This document shows, one piece after another, positions 10,878-21,162 of a DNA stretch of 64,000 bases (positions within the stretch are counted from its first letter, which is position 1; each line of letters opens with the position of its first letter). Location: positions 981,786-1,045,785 of the forward strand of contig RPFO01000034.1 of assembly GCA_009746045.1 (NCBI GenBank). The letters run 5' to 3'. Both the position numbers and the translations under genes were made by a program. The DNA comes from Mesostigma viride (Eukaryota; Streptophyta; Mesostigmatophyceae; Mesostigmatales; Mesostigmataceae). The notes under the pieces were generated by a model. That model made no database searches. It worked only from the letters and a program-made list of their open reading frames with translations, and was not told the DNA's origin.

Positions 10878-11307
10878 ATACCAATTCTGATTCTGTGTGA
10901 ATATATATATGCATATGTGTGATGAAACCCTTGGAAAACCATGAAAAACTGCATTTTGGGGTATTTATGCTAGCATCTGTCACCATTTTGTCATCCAACC
11001 AGCCTGAAACTTTGTGGACATGCTGAATGGGATGTATTTAGAGCATGTGCAAAGTTCCAGGCCCAACTGAGTTCATTTGATGTCATTATAAATGCATACA
11101 TGCCAGAAAGTGCTGAAAATACGGTATTTTATGCTAGCAAATGTCACCATGTTACCATGCTGCCAAGTCCCAAAATTTTTTTTGACCACATGGCATCATA
11201 AGATATCTGATTAGGCACCTTGGTGCCAAATTTGAGGCCAAACTGACCATTATTTTATCTCCTGGTAATTTTCAAGGGACAAAAATGGCTTTTCGGAATG
11301 ATGTGTA

Positions 11308-13290
11308 ATGAACCGAGATATGGGGATAGGACACAACCTAATGCCACACCCCATGCATGGTGGAGCAGTAAGGCGCGTACATACCTGGCGCATGACGTGA
11401 TCCACGACCTGATAATGAACAGATATGGGGATATGACACAACCTTGCCACACCCCATGGTGAATGAAAGGTGCCCAGTGGCCGGTGCCGCCTCCCGCAGT
11501 TCGCACTACGCATGCCTATGAACCCTCATATATAGCCGACGAATGGCAGCAATAAACGCTGGTGGTACACAATCCATAGCTAGGATGGCCCAAAGAGCCT
11601 CGATCCCAGAGGACCGTGTCAAAGGCCTTGATATAGTCAACAAAAAAGAAGACCAGTGGCACTGAACCGTCAGGGCCGAGGCAAAGGCGACGTCCGCACC
11701 GGCTCCTCCATGCATCAGCTGGCGCGCGACAAATACAGCCATGACAGTGTTACGACCACGATGGAAACCCATCTGAGACTCACCCAGGTATGGGTCCAGG
11801 CGCGGCGCGGAGCCTGTGCAGCATCATGCGCATGAAGACCTTCAGCGCGGCGCTCTGCAGAGGCAGACTGTCACCCTGATAGTTACCGAGGTCAGCAGCA
11901 GAATCCTTCTTGTCCAGCATGACTCGGATGGCCATCTGCCACTCTGACAGCAGGCGGAGGCTCGATCATCAGAGAGCAGAACACGATTGCAGAACGCCCG
12001 CAGAAGCTGGCCGCACCGCCGCGGGTCAGGGCCGTCTTCAGCTGCCAGCTCAGCCGAAATTGGTGGTCCGACTGCATGCACCGACCGCCGCGCGTCGTAT
12101 ACCAGTACCACAGGCGAGCAAGGGCACCCCGTCCAGGGGGGCGAGCAAGGGCGCATGCACCGGCGGCCGGCGTCCAATTCCTCCAAAGTGAAGGGGTGGA
12201 CGACGTTCAATGTTGCATGGTGGCAACGGGCAGCCCTCCTTCAAGGCGGGGACTTGGTAGTCCGCGGCCGAGCCGATCGAGGCCGCGGCGCAGGCGGCGG
12301 GGGGGGTCTGGCAACACCGAGACGGACGGCCGTCTCGGGGTGCATGAAGCGGCGGGGGGGGGGGCGCGTCGGAGCCACACCTGTCAGGGAAACATATTGT
12401 GGGCCGACCAGCGGTCAAGGCTGACCGGTACGTGCCGCGTGGTTCCCCGACGGTGTGTTCCACCGGGGTGCGCTGCCGCCGGCCGCCGAGCCTGTCGAGA
12501 TGGTACCACATGGATCCTTGCCCTGCATGGTTGCGAGCTTGGCAGCCTGGCCTTGGCATCCGCGATGCACTGCCACATCGGCCGGTCGCCTCTGCGTCCG
12601 GCCAGGCCAGTGCATGAGCATGAGCGTAGGCCTCCACAAGGGCGGCCTGCCACTGTGGACTGAGCACCGGTTTCAGCAGCGGGTCCCAGCTACGCTTGAG
12701 GCGCCGTGCCAATGCAATGCGGGCGGCCAAGACCTTGGGGTCCTGCCAGGCGGTAGAGCGGGCCGGGGCGTCGGCGGGGCATGGGCCCGGCAGGTGCCGG
12801 GCCGCCATGGCAACGGCCAGGCGCGGGCCGCAAAGCTACTACTAAGCGGCGGCCCGCAAATATGCATGGCAGCGTTGGGAGCACCCTGGGCCAGCTAGCG
12901 CGTCGACGTCCGCCTGGGCGTCCAGGGCCTCCAGGTACGCCTGTTCCGCTCCAGATCGTCGGCACCTGTTCCGCTCGTGTTCGGCGTCCGTCCAGTCGAT
13001 CAGGATCCCCACGGACCCGGGGCATATAGCGCAGTCCAGTCAGGACGGGCCATGCACTGGGGCGCGGCGCTTCCAAAGGGGCGTGAAACCGGAGCCGACT
13101 GGTCGCAAGCACAGCACCAACCGCGGTGGTCAGAGCACACCGTGGGTGGGTCTCGAGTATCCATGCAGAACCGAAGTGCACCTGGGCTGCCGTACCATGC
13201 ACCAGTGACGTAGTCCAGACAGGCCTGACCATATCCCAGCAATGACCTCTTTCTTGCATGAACCGCCATGCAAAACACCGCAGGCCGGCA
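11308..13290 (-). mobile_element. LINE, 5' half of the interrupted copy (endonuclease and RT)
   Basis: Reading downward from 13,290 on the minus strand, fragments match the APE-type endonuclease end (CLDYV... then SDHRG near 13,130-13,140), a linker region (12.05-12.9 kb), and the reverse transcriptase N-terminal half. The latter includes MGFHRGRNTVMAVFVARQLM (11.70-11.77 kb), the ALWAILA.D.VPPAFIAAIRRLY segment (11.53-11.61 kb) and HHGVWQGCVISPYLF (11.43-11.46 kb). Stops and frame shifts occur throughout. The piece continues the 4,130-5,449 half once the transposon is removed. A segment of about 110 bp next to the junction is tandemly duplicated (see findings). Confidence 0.75.
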
Positions 13291-13439
13291 TCACTGCCCA
13301 GGCGGTGAAGGACATCGCCGGCCCGGCCAGCCCCTGCTGGCCCAGCCGGCGATGCACCTGATCCCACCCAGACCTGGGTCCCGGGCAGCCATGCTGATGA
13401 ACCTGATGCACACCACCACCACCACCTCCGCCATCGCCG

Positions 13440-14060
13440 CCCAGCTTACTGGCAGCAGACGCTTGACCTCCGCGAGGAAGCCGAGCTCGACAATTAGCGC
13501 AGCCTTAACGTCATCGTCAATTAAGCACTTCGACCAGCCGCAGGAGGAGAGTTGAGACCTCCGAGACCCTTGCCATGCATGGCGTTTGAGAACAAATTCT
13601 TGTCCCCATGGCTCTCACTGCATGGTAGGCCGTGGGCCGGCAATAATTAGCCGCGGGGGGTGACCTGGGCCTTCCGGCCCGCAGCCTTGCGGGACTCGTA
13701 AGGCTGCATGGTCCCTCCCCGTATTGCTCCTCACCTTAATTGACACCATGATGGCGGATACTGAGATGGAGTTCCTCAAGCGTTACAAGCGGCTTGGGGG
13801 GACCTCCTACACGCTGCATGGACAACGACTTGACCTTGACGCACCAGGCAACGGCGACGGGAGCTATGGCCGACCTACCTCCAGCTCCGGCAGACGGCAG
13901 GGAAGGGCCGGCGCCGGTCTATACTGGCGCATGCATGGAGTGGGGCGGACATCTACTATATGTCGCCCAGACGCCCACAAGCCCTGGCAGGCGACCCCTG
14001 CCGCCCCCGGCAGCCACCCCAGCCACGGACCCCATGCACTGAGCCACCCCATGCAGCCTT
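13440..14060 (+). pseudogene. LINE ORF1-like fragment, copy 1
   Basis: Decayed copy of the better-preserved unit at 14,230-14,715. It starts with CGCGAGGAAGCCGAGCTCGA and TTAACGTCATCGTCAA (the 'REEAEL...LNVIV' segment). It continues through FLKRYKRL (13,772-13,800) and ends in the Pro/Ala-rich stretch after HKPWQA. The N-terminal part (about 13,300-13,450) may extend further but cannot be confirmed. Confidence 0.45.
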
Positions 14061-14220
14061 TAGGGCCGGCGCCGGTCTATACTGGCGCATGCATGGAGTG
14101 GGGCGGACATCCACTATGTCGCCCAGACGCCCACAAGCCCTGGCAGGCGACCCCTGCCGCCCCCGGCAGCCACCCCAGCCACGGACCCCATGCACTGCCA
14201 GAGCCACCCCATGCAGCCTA
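13905..14220 (+). repeat. Tandem duplication of about 160 bp
   Basis: The block from GCCGGCGCCGGTCTATACTG through CACGGACCCCATGCACTG occurs at about 13,908-14,042 and again at about 14,068-14,197, almost unchanged. It lies within the ORF1-like region and accounts for its repeated peptide pattern. Confidence 0.85.
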
Positions 14221-14229
14221 TAAGGGGAT

Positions 14230-14715
14230 CGTATAGCAGTAGTCCGCGAGGAGGCCGAGCTCGCCAAGCGCAGCCTCAACGTCATTGTCAAGAATCTCAA
14301 GATGGAGGAAGGTGAGAATTCCGAGAAGCTTGCGCGTGCTTTTGAGAGAGAAATCCTTGATCGCATGGGCCTTAGGCTGGTGAGATCGAGCTGGCCGCCC
14401 ACCGCCTTCCCCGCGCGCGGGGTAAGGCAGGGCCGCCCCCGCTCCTTCTCACCTTTAAGACCCCGGCAGACAAGATTTCTTTTCTCAGACGCCGCAAGCG
14501 GCTCGAGAAGACTCTCTTCACCCTTGACGACGACTTGACCCTGGCGCAGCAACAACGGCGACGGGAGCTATCATTGGCCGACCTACCTCCAGCTCCGGCA
14601 GACCAAGGCGGGGCAGCCGGTGTACTGGAAGGGGGCGGCCATCTACGTCGGCCACAAGCCCTGGCAGGCGACCCCCGCGGCCCCAGCGACTCCAGACGCC
14701 CCAGCTTAGGGGAAT
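14230..14715 (+). pseudogene. LINE ORF1-like fragment, copy 2
   Basis: Reads EEAELAKRSLNVIVKNLKME, then EGENSEKLARAFEREILDRM, then RRRKRLEKTLFTLDDDLTLA and QQQRRREL. This is the layout of the nucleic-acid-binding ORF1 of many LINEs: a strand/helix block, a helix with EGE..., then a 'l.DDlT..qq..rR' block. At least one frame shift (near 14,460) separates the halves. Stop at about 14,707. A 3' UTR of about 430 bp leads to the family signature at 15,137. No reverse transcriptase lies between this ORF and the tail. Role by analogy only. Confidence 0.5.
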
Positions 14716-15136
14716 ACAGCACTCAGTAGTGTAGAATAGATAGACCGTGGCCATGTACATGTACGCCTCCTAGAGGCCCTATCCCAGCTAAGCCACGCGC
14801 TTTATTTCATCATGTACATGTGTGCCTATGATGAGCCACACTCCAGATGATGCCTAGCTTTATTTAGTTATGCTGTGCCCATGCAGGGAGTACCTCTCTG
14901 CTGAGACGCCATGCCCTAGCTTCTTTGTATAGCTATGCTGATCTTCCCCCCCATGAGGCCATGACAGGCTCCCCCTTCGCTGGGCATGCATAGCTTGAAG
15001 ATCATGGGGATGCACGTGCCCTGGTGCACCTAGACTTAGTAGAGCAAGGGTCCTTTACATCCCCACCCTTGCAGGAAGTAGCTTAGGATGTATGATATGC
15101 CATATGCCCCCTCTCAAGGGCTATGTGCTACATATA

Positions 15137-15180
15137 CTCCCAACGGAGTTATGTTACAATTCAATTCAATTCAATTCAAT
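15137..15180 (+). repeat. LINE-family 3' terminal signature, copy 3, with (AATTC)n tail
   Basis: CTCCCAACGGAGTTATGTTA followed by four AATTC units. It closes the ORF1-like element that begins near 14,230. Confidence 0.7.
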
Positions 15181-15429
15181 AGCAGTAGTGCGAAACACAC
15201 GCCCTGATCAGGGGTTAAGCTGTTTCCGGCCCCACCGTCTAGGTCATCTAGTCGCTCTACACGTAAGGCCAGCCATAATTTCAATGCACAATTAAGGCTA
15301 CACATTTCCATCTCCATTCATATTCATCATCCTGAACGACTCGAACACGCGGAAAAGATAACGGCAGGCTCGAGCTACCATGCATCGGGTCCGGATTCAA
15401 TCCGGACCATGGCAGAAATCGGGAGGCTC

Positions 15430-15900
15430 CCGATTTCTGGCCTGCGCTGGTTGTCTCCTTGATATAGCAGTAGTGTAGACTAGAAAAGCTTAGCGACGTG
15501 GCCATGCATCATCAGCCTACGTGACGGGCCCACACCCGCCCATGCAAGAGCTGTAGCGACTTTGCCCATGCAGAGTCTGAGCTACTCTCTGCTGAGATGC
15601 CATGCACCAGCTATAGCCTAGACATATTATACATCTTCCACCCCAAATGTCATGCACACCTTCTAGTAGGCCATCTCCCCATGTCGCCCTGTGCGAGCAT
15701 GATCGGGATGCATGATCCATCGTCACTGGTGCAGGTGCACATTGTGCCCCCCGAGCCGGCAGGTGACAGTTTACATCCTCAACCTCAGCAGGTTGTAGCC
15801 CGGCCAGAATTTATCAAAAACCCATAGATGCCCAGGGCCGATACACTGACAGTATGTGTTACATATTCTCCCCACGGAGCTATGTTTTCATTTCAATTAA
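15430..15900 (+). mobile_element. 5'-truncated retroelement 3' UTR with signature, copy 4
   Basis: From AGCAGTAGTGTAGACTAGAA (15,467) the sequence follows the 3' UTR of the ORF1-like elements at 14.7 and 20.6 kb. It ends with CTCCCCACGGAGCTATGTTT (15,868-15,887) and an AATT-rich tail. Its 5' edge abuts a reverse-orientation copy of the ATCAAGGAGACAACCAGC motif (15,432-15,461). No coding part is left. Confidence 0.6.
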
Positions 15901-16079
15901 TTGCATGAGGCCGGTTACGCACCCCATAGTGGTCTAACTCCAGTTGGAATGCCAGAAGTTCTTCGAGGACTTTCATAATCTTGAGGGGGCCACCCCGGCC
16001 TGCCACTTCTTGGTTATGCTGCTCGACGCCAATGCCACGCTCCCCATGGGCACTGCTGGCCAGTGTTTCTGCTAAGGGG

Positions 16080-17640
16080 ATTTGTCATTCGTCGAATGGT
16101 TGACTATTTGCCTCAGCACTTCGTCAAATGGTTGACTACTTGCCTCGGCAATTCGTCAAACTGGTTGACTAATTGCCTTGGCGATCCGTCAAACCTTTGG
16201 GGGCCGGGGAGGGGAAGGGGGGGGGGAGCTTTATTTCTTAATAATAAACTGAATCATCTTTTTTTTTTTGCTCACACACGCATCACGCATGTAATGCATG
16301 TGGATAAAACACAATATAACAAGGTCAGCGAGACGGTCCTGCACCTTGGGTCCACCTCGCTCCTCCTTGGCTTTCCTCTCGGCGTAGGCCTTTGCCTTAT
16401 GCTTGTGCGACTTAATTGGCCCGCCTGTGCTGGTCCATGGATCGCTTGCTAAGTCTTGTAACGCATATGAGATAAGGCTTGCTCCCCAAAGTGCGCACGG
16501 GATGCACTGAATCACCTTAACACCGTCAGGCGCCGCGTGACCTGTTGTTGGGCCCATTCGTACTTAATTCCCGTGGTCCCACCACTTCAGTCTCGCGGGC
16601 AGGCCGCTCCTTGCTATACTGCTTGGCATACTCCCGTCTCTGCCTTTTCGTCTTGGGAGCTGGCTTTCTCTTGCTCTTCTTATTCCTTGGCTCAGAGCTG
16701 TCGCCAGCATCGCCATCATCGGCCTTGCTCCTTGCTGTCTTGGCCCCCTACTCGCCAGATTCCTCGTCACCAGATTCCTTCTCGCCAGAAATTGAGTCGC
16801 TGTCAGATGGACCACTCTCGCTAGATGATGTTTCCTGGCCGTTATCTTCCTCTTCCTGCGCATTAGACCCATTCTCTTCGTCAAGCTCTACTCTCTTGCG
16901 TTTGTCGCGGCCCTGCCTGCCCTCCTTTCCTGTCTAAACTGCGACCTAGGTCCACGATATTTTCCGTTGCTTGATCCTGAACAGTTTCCCCAGCCTGGTT
17001 TTTAAACAGAGCATCTAAGGACTAAGGTACTACTAAGTCTTGAACCCTGCCAAACCGTTTTTCTTTGACATTCTCTACCTCAACACTACCTATACATCGC
17101 AGGCCGCCATTAAAGAAACAATTTCGCATGCAATATTATATTAGTCGCCAGACGGCATTCTAGGCCAGTTAATATTTCACCAGCCAGCCTGCCTGCCTGC
17201 CCGCATTTAATTTTTCACCCGGCTGGTCGTGCCTTCCTCGTCTCACTTATAAACTGGCCACTGCACTCGACAAGGTTTTTGTATCTCACAGGTTTTTAGT
17301 TCAGTACCTCGTCAGTACTTCAGTTTTGGGTCCTGAACTTTGGGCAGCGTACAAAGGCTTCAGCTGGTACGGGCTGACGGCCTGACACCGCGCCGATGGA
17401 CCTATTGGATGGCCTCTCTATGGGAAAACCTGACTTGCGTGGTTGACAAATACATGAAACATTTCGTCATACCGGTTGACGAACTGCGAAAGATATTCGT
17501 CAATTGGTTGACCGGAACGTCCGAATTTGTTGACGAATATGGTTGACGAATGGCCCAAAATGTTGACGAATTTAATAAGACTAATATGAAAATTCGTCAA
17601 CCAGTTGACGAATTCGTCACGTTAGCAGAAGCACTGCTGC
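16080..17640 (-). mobile_element. Putative element bounded by GTTGAC/CGTCAA arrays
   Basis: The left flank (16,088-16,192) holds about three imperfect repeats of about 36 bp containing TTCGTCAAATGGTTGAC. The right flank (17,438-17,622) holds at least eight GTTGACGAA or TTCGTCAAC words in both orientations, including CGTCAACCAGTTGACG. Between them, on the minus strand, is a charged reading frame (16,250-16,940). Arrays of a short motif near both ends are typical of transposase-binding subterminal repeats, but I could not find clean terminal inverted repeats or a target duplication. Confidence 0.4.
16250..16940 (-). pseudogene. Charged low-complexity protein remnant inside the GTTGAC-bounded element
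   Basis: The minus-strand frame from 16,934 reads an acidic, Ser-rich stretch (ELDEENGSNAQEEEDNGQET, then SESGPSDSDSISGEKESGDE). One in-frame TAG follows, then a strongly basic stretch (NKKSKRKPAPKTKRQRREYA). In a shifted frame it continues through HKHKAKAYAERKAKEE and ends near 16,231. Function unknown. The stop and the shift mean it is not an intact gene. Confidence 0.4.
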
Positions 17641-17789
17641 TGGCATTCGCTTTGCGCCTGCCGGCACGGCTGCTAGCTAATAACGACAACACCAGTCCTT
17701 GTTTTCTGCCTTTTTGCGCGGGATTGCGGGATGGTTGCTGTCAACTGCCACGTACTTCCAACGTCCCTCACAGGACTTGGTCACTTAAT

Positions 17790-20115
17790 TTTTGGGCGCC
17801 CTAACGACCGTCAGGCCTGTCTGGACTACGTGGTGGTACGACAGCCCAGGTGCATTTCGGTTCTGGATACTCGAGTGTTCGACCCACCCGGCACGGTGTG
17901 CTCTGTCAGACCACCGATTGGTGCGTGCGACCATTCGGCTCGAGCCGGTTCCATGCCCCCAAGCGCCGCGCTGCAGTGGCCCATCCTTACTGGTCTGCAC
18001 TACGGCCGGTCCGGGGGGATCCTTACGACTGGACGGACGCCGAGCGCGAGCGGAACAGGTGCCGGCTGGAGTAGTACCTGGTGGCCCTGGACGCCCTGGC
18101 AGACGGACGTCGACGCGCTGGCCCTGCAGGGTGGGCTCCCAACGCCGCCATTTTTGCGGGCTTTGCGGCCCGTGGCCGCGTTGCTGGCGGCCCGGCACGT
18201 GCCGGTCATGCCTCGCCGCCGCGCCCCGGCCCGCTCTACCGCCAGGACCCCAAGGTCTTGGCCGCCCGGCACCGCCTCAAGCGTAACCGGGACCCGCGTT
18301 GCTGAAACGGCCGGTGCTCATGGCGGACATGGCCGCCCTTGTGGCGGCCTACGCACATGCATGCTCAGGACGCAGAGGCGGCCCAGTGCATCGCAGATGC
18401 CAAGGCCTGCCAAGCTCGCAACCAGGGCAAGGACATGTGGTACCACCTCGACCGGCTCGGCGGCTGGCGGCAGCGCACCCCGGTGGCGCCCACGGGGGAC
18501 AGCACGGCGCCGGTCAGCTAGCTTGACCGCTGGTTGGCCCACAATGTTTCCTTGACAGGGGGGGCTCGCGCCCCTCCTCCACCGCTTCACCCCGAGACGG
18601 CCGGCGCCCGTCTCCGGCCGGGTGTTGCCGGACCCCCCCCCGCCGCCGGCACCCCCCTCAGGACTCCCGAGGCCACGTACGGACTACCAAGCCCCCGCCT
18701 TGCAGCTAGGAGGGCTGCCTCGCCTCCAACGGCGTGGTCCACCCCTTCACTTTGAAGGAACTGGACGGCGCCCTTGCTCGCCTGCGGTACGACCGCGGCG
18801 GCGGTCATTGCCGACTACCTTTCGGCCGGCTGAGCCGGCTGCTGCAGAAGACCCCTGACCTGGCGGTGAGGGAGCTTCTGCTGGCCGGTTCTGCAACCGT
18901 GTCCTGCTCTCTGATGAGCCTCCGCCTGCTGAGTGGCAGACGGCCATCCGAGTCATGCTGTATACAAGAAGGGCTCTGCTGCTGACCCCGGTAACTATCG
19001 GGGTGTCTGCCTCCAGAGCGGCGCGCTGAAGGTCTTCATGCGCATGATGCTCGGCACCGGCTCCGCGCCGCGCTGGACCCACACCTGGGTGAGTCTCAGA
19101 TGGGTTTGGACCGTCGTGGGCGTAACACTGTCATGGCTGTGTTTGTCGCGCGCCGGTTGATGGAGGAGGTGCGTCGCCTTTGCCCTGACGGTTCAGTGCC
19201 GCTGGTCTTCATTTTTGTTGACTATATCAAGGCTCCCTTTGACACGGTCCTCTGGGAGGCTCTTTGGGCCATCCTAGCTCTGGATTGGGTACCACCCGCG
19301 TTTATTGCTGCCATTCGTTGACTGTATGAGGGCTCACAGGCAGTAGTGCGGACTGCGGAAGGCACCACCCCACCATTCCCCCTTCACCACGGGGTATGGC
19401 AAGGTTGTGTCCTATCCCCATATCTGTTCATTAATGTCGTGGATCATGTCATGCGCCGGGAACGTGCGCGCTTTACTGCTCATAAGGGGTTCCAGCCAGG
19501 CTTGGACATCCTTAACCCACGTGCGCGAACACGGCGCAGCGTCGACCCGGGCTACGGCCTGTCCGACCTGATTTATGCGGATGACACCACCCTCATCGCG
19601 CGCCCCGAGCACATTCAGACCTGGCTGGACTGTCTGGGCTTGAGGCGAGGGCGGTGGGGCTGGAGATTAGTGTCAAAACTGAGGCGATGGTGATTGGGGC
19701 TTCCAGTCGCCCACCGCTGCCGCGGCTGCTAGACGGGACGGAGGTCCCGTTTCGTGATCGCTTCAAACTGCTGGGGAGCATGCTCCCCGCCACCGCCGAC
19801 GATGTGGACACCGGCATCGGCCTGGCCAGGGCTAGGCATCGCTCGCTCAAATTAAAACCTACTGGCACTCGAAGGCCCTCGGCGAGCACCGCAAGCGCAT
19901 GCTCCTCAAGGTCCTGGTCCTCACGGTGCTCGTGAACCTATGGCGCCGAGGCATGGACGCTCACGGACACGCTGGCGGCCAAGCTAGACGGCACGGTAAC
20001 CAGGATGCTACGTCAGGCCCTGAATGTAGGGTTTTCCACGCATAGGTCTTTAGAATCTTTGTACCAGGGCATGCCTCGCATTTCGGACGAGATTAGACAG
20101 CCTAGTAATAGACAC
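17790..20115 (+). mobile_element. LINE copy with endonuclease end, RT and C-terminal region
   Basis: The fullest LINE copy in the window. In order: endonuclease end (ACLDYVVVRQPRCISVLDTR, then ALSDHRLVRATIRL near 17,900-17,950; the SDH triad supports an APE-type nuclease); linker; HPFTLKELDGALARLRYDR (18,740); ADPGNYRGVCLQSGALKVFM (18,980-19,040, RT motif 1-2); GRNTVMAVFVARRLMEEVRR; FVDYIKAPFDTVLWEALWAI (catalytic Asp); HHGVWQGCVLSPYLF; LSDLIYADDTTLIAR (catalytic YADD, 19,570-19,610); then the C-terminal RMLRQALN and SLYQGMPRISDEIRQ segments. Stops (for example at 19,319) and shifts inactivate it. It has no 3' tail; sequence after 20,115 is a different repeat. Confidence 0.8.
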
Positions 20116-20118
20116 GTG

Positions 20119-20138
20119 ACTGCGTCACGTGAGCATAA
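20119..20138 (+). repeat. Dispersed motif ACTGCGTCACGTGAGCATAA, copy 1
   Basis: The same 20-bp word occurs at 29,401-29,420 and, with one change, at 61,329-61,348. It contains the palindrome TCACGTGA. Confidence 0.7.
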
Positions 20139-20399
20139 GTCCTCAGTGGGAGGGGAACATCGGATGGAATGGATGGTATAAGCTATCTAGGTCCTAGTTA
20201 CAGGGGTGTGGGCACCGCGGCCCGAATCGCTATGAATGCCATACTTGGTCACACGCGGAGCCCCCACAGGCTTGGGGGTGGTCTCCTTCATCACTACTTG
20301 CCATCTATTCTTGCGCACCATCTGCCTCCATATTACAGACAAACCAGGAGGCTGCCCGGGGGTGAGCCCGTCACGTCTAGTGTAGCACATGTCCATGCA

Positions 20400-21162
20400 C
20401 ATGACGGACAAGCTGGCGTTCCTTAAATGCCGCAAGAAGCTCTCGGAGACTCGCTTCACGCTGGACGACGACTTGACCCTGGCCCAGCAACAGCGGTGAC
20501 GCGAGCCATGGCCGACCTACCTTCAGCTCCGGCAGCGTGCAGGGGGGAAGCCGGTATACTGGAGGGGGGCGGTCATCCACGTTGACCACAAGCCCTGGCA
20601 GGCCCCTCCTGCCACCCCAGACTAGGGAATATACCAGTAGTGTAGATTAGATAGGCTTAGCCTTTGCAAGTGGCCCACGCGCATGTGCGCCCATAATGGC
20701 CCCCATGGATGCTGCTTTCAGTATTTAGCCGCGCCCAGCCTACAATGGGACCTCCCATGGATGATGCATTAAGAATTTAGCCATGCGATGCCTATGCAGG
20801 GAGTTACTCTCTGCTGAGATGCCATGTGTACACCAGCTATAGCCTAGCCACATACCCTCCACCCCATATGTCATGCAGGCCTTCTAGGCCCTCTCCTCAA
20901 GCCCCCCCTGGGTGCCTGTGCTTGATAAGGAGGCATGAACCATCATGGCATGAACCATCACGTGTCTATTAATTAATTAATTAATTAACCATCATGGCGG
21001 TGCAGGTGCACCTTGTGCACCCAGAGCAGGTGACAGTTGTACATCCTCCACCTGCAGGTTGTAGCCCTGATTGTATTACAAACCCATAGATGCCCCTTTC
21101 TCAGGGCTATGTGTTACATATGCTCCCAACGGAGCTATGATTTTAATTAATTAATTAATTAA
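20400..21162 (+). mobile_element. ORF1-like element, copy 3, with complete 3' tail
   Basis: Begins in MTDKLAFLKCRKKLSETRFT and LDDDLTLAQQQR (20,400-20,498). One in-frame stop follows, then YWRGAVIHVDHKPWQAP. The coding part ends near 20,625. A 3' UTR of about 500 bp ends in CTCCCAACGGAGCTATG (21,123-21,139) and a (TTAA)n tail. It parallels the 14.2-15.2 kb copy and again lacks a reverse transcriptase. Confidence 0.55.
21123..21162 (+). repeat. LINE-family 3' terminal signature, copy 5, with (TTAA)n tail
   Basis: CTCCCAACGGAGCTATGATT followed by five TTAA units. The next LINE insertion begins immediately beyond this tail. Confidence 0.7.

Larger units (their letters stand above)
9941..11100 (+). 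repeat. Direct repeats in the transposon 3' region
   Basis: A segment of about 190 bp (9,943-10,130) containing GCTAGCATCTGTCACCATT and TGTGGACATGCTGAATGGGA recurs at about 10,905-11,092. A more diverged third version follows at about 11,100-11,240. Between the first two copies lie a 73-bp tandem duplication and the minus-strand nuclease-like ORF. Confidence 0.75.
5452..11305 (+). mobile_element. 5.85-kb DNA transposon with inverted ends and TA duplication
   Basis: The left end reads TACACATCAATCCGA (from 5,450). The right end, reverse-complemented, reads TACACATCATTCCGA (to 11,307), 14 of 15 bases identical. Weak similarity continues inward (AAGCCATTTTGGACCT near 5,594; AAAGCCATTTTTGTCCCT near the right end). 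If the TA at both edges is the target duplication, removing the element rebuilds an uninterrupted LINE sequence that aligns without gaps to the related copy at 19.43 kb. Inside are two plus-strand genes (5,979-7,209 and 7,504-9,803), an opposite-strand nuclease-like ORF, and an AT-rich 3' region with repeated segments. I cannot assign it to a named superfamily. Confidence 0.72.
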
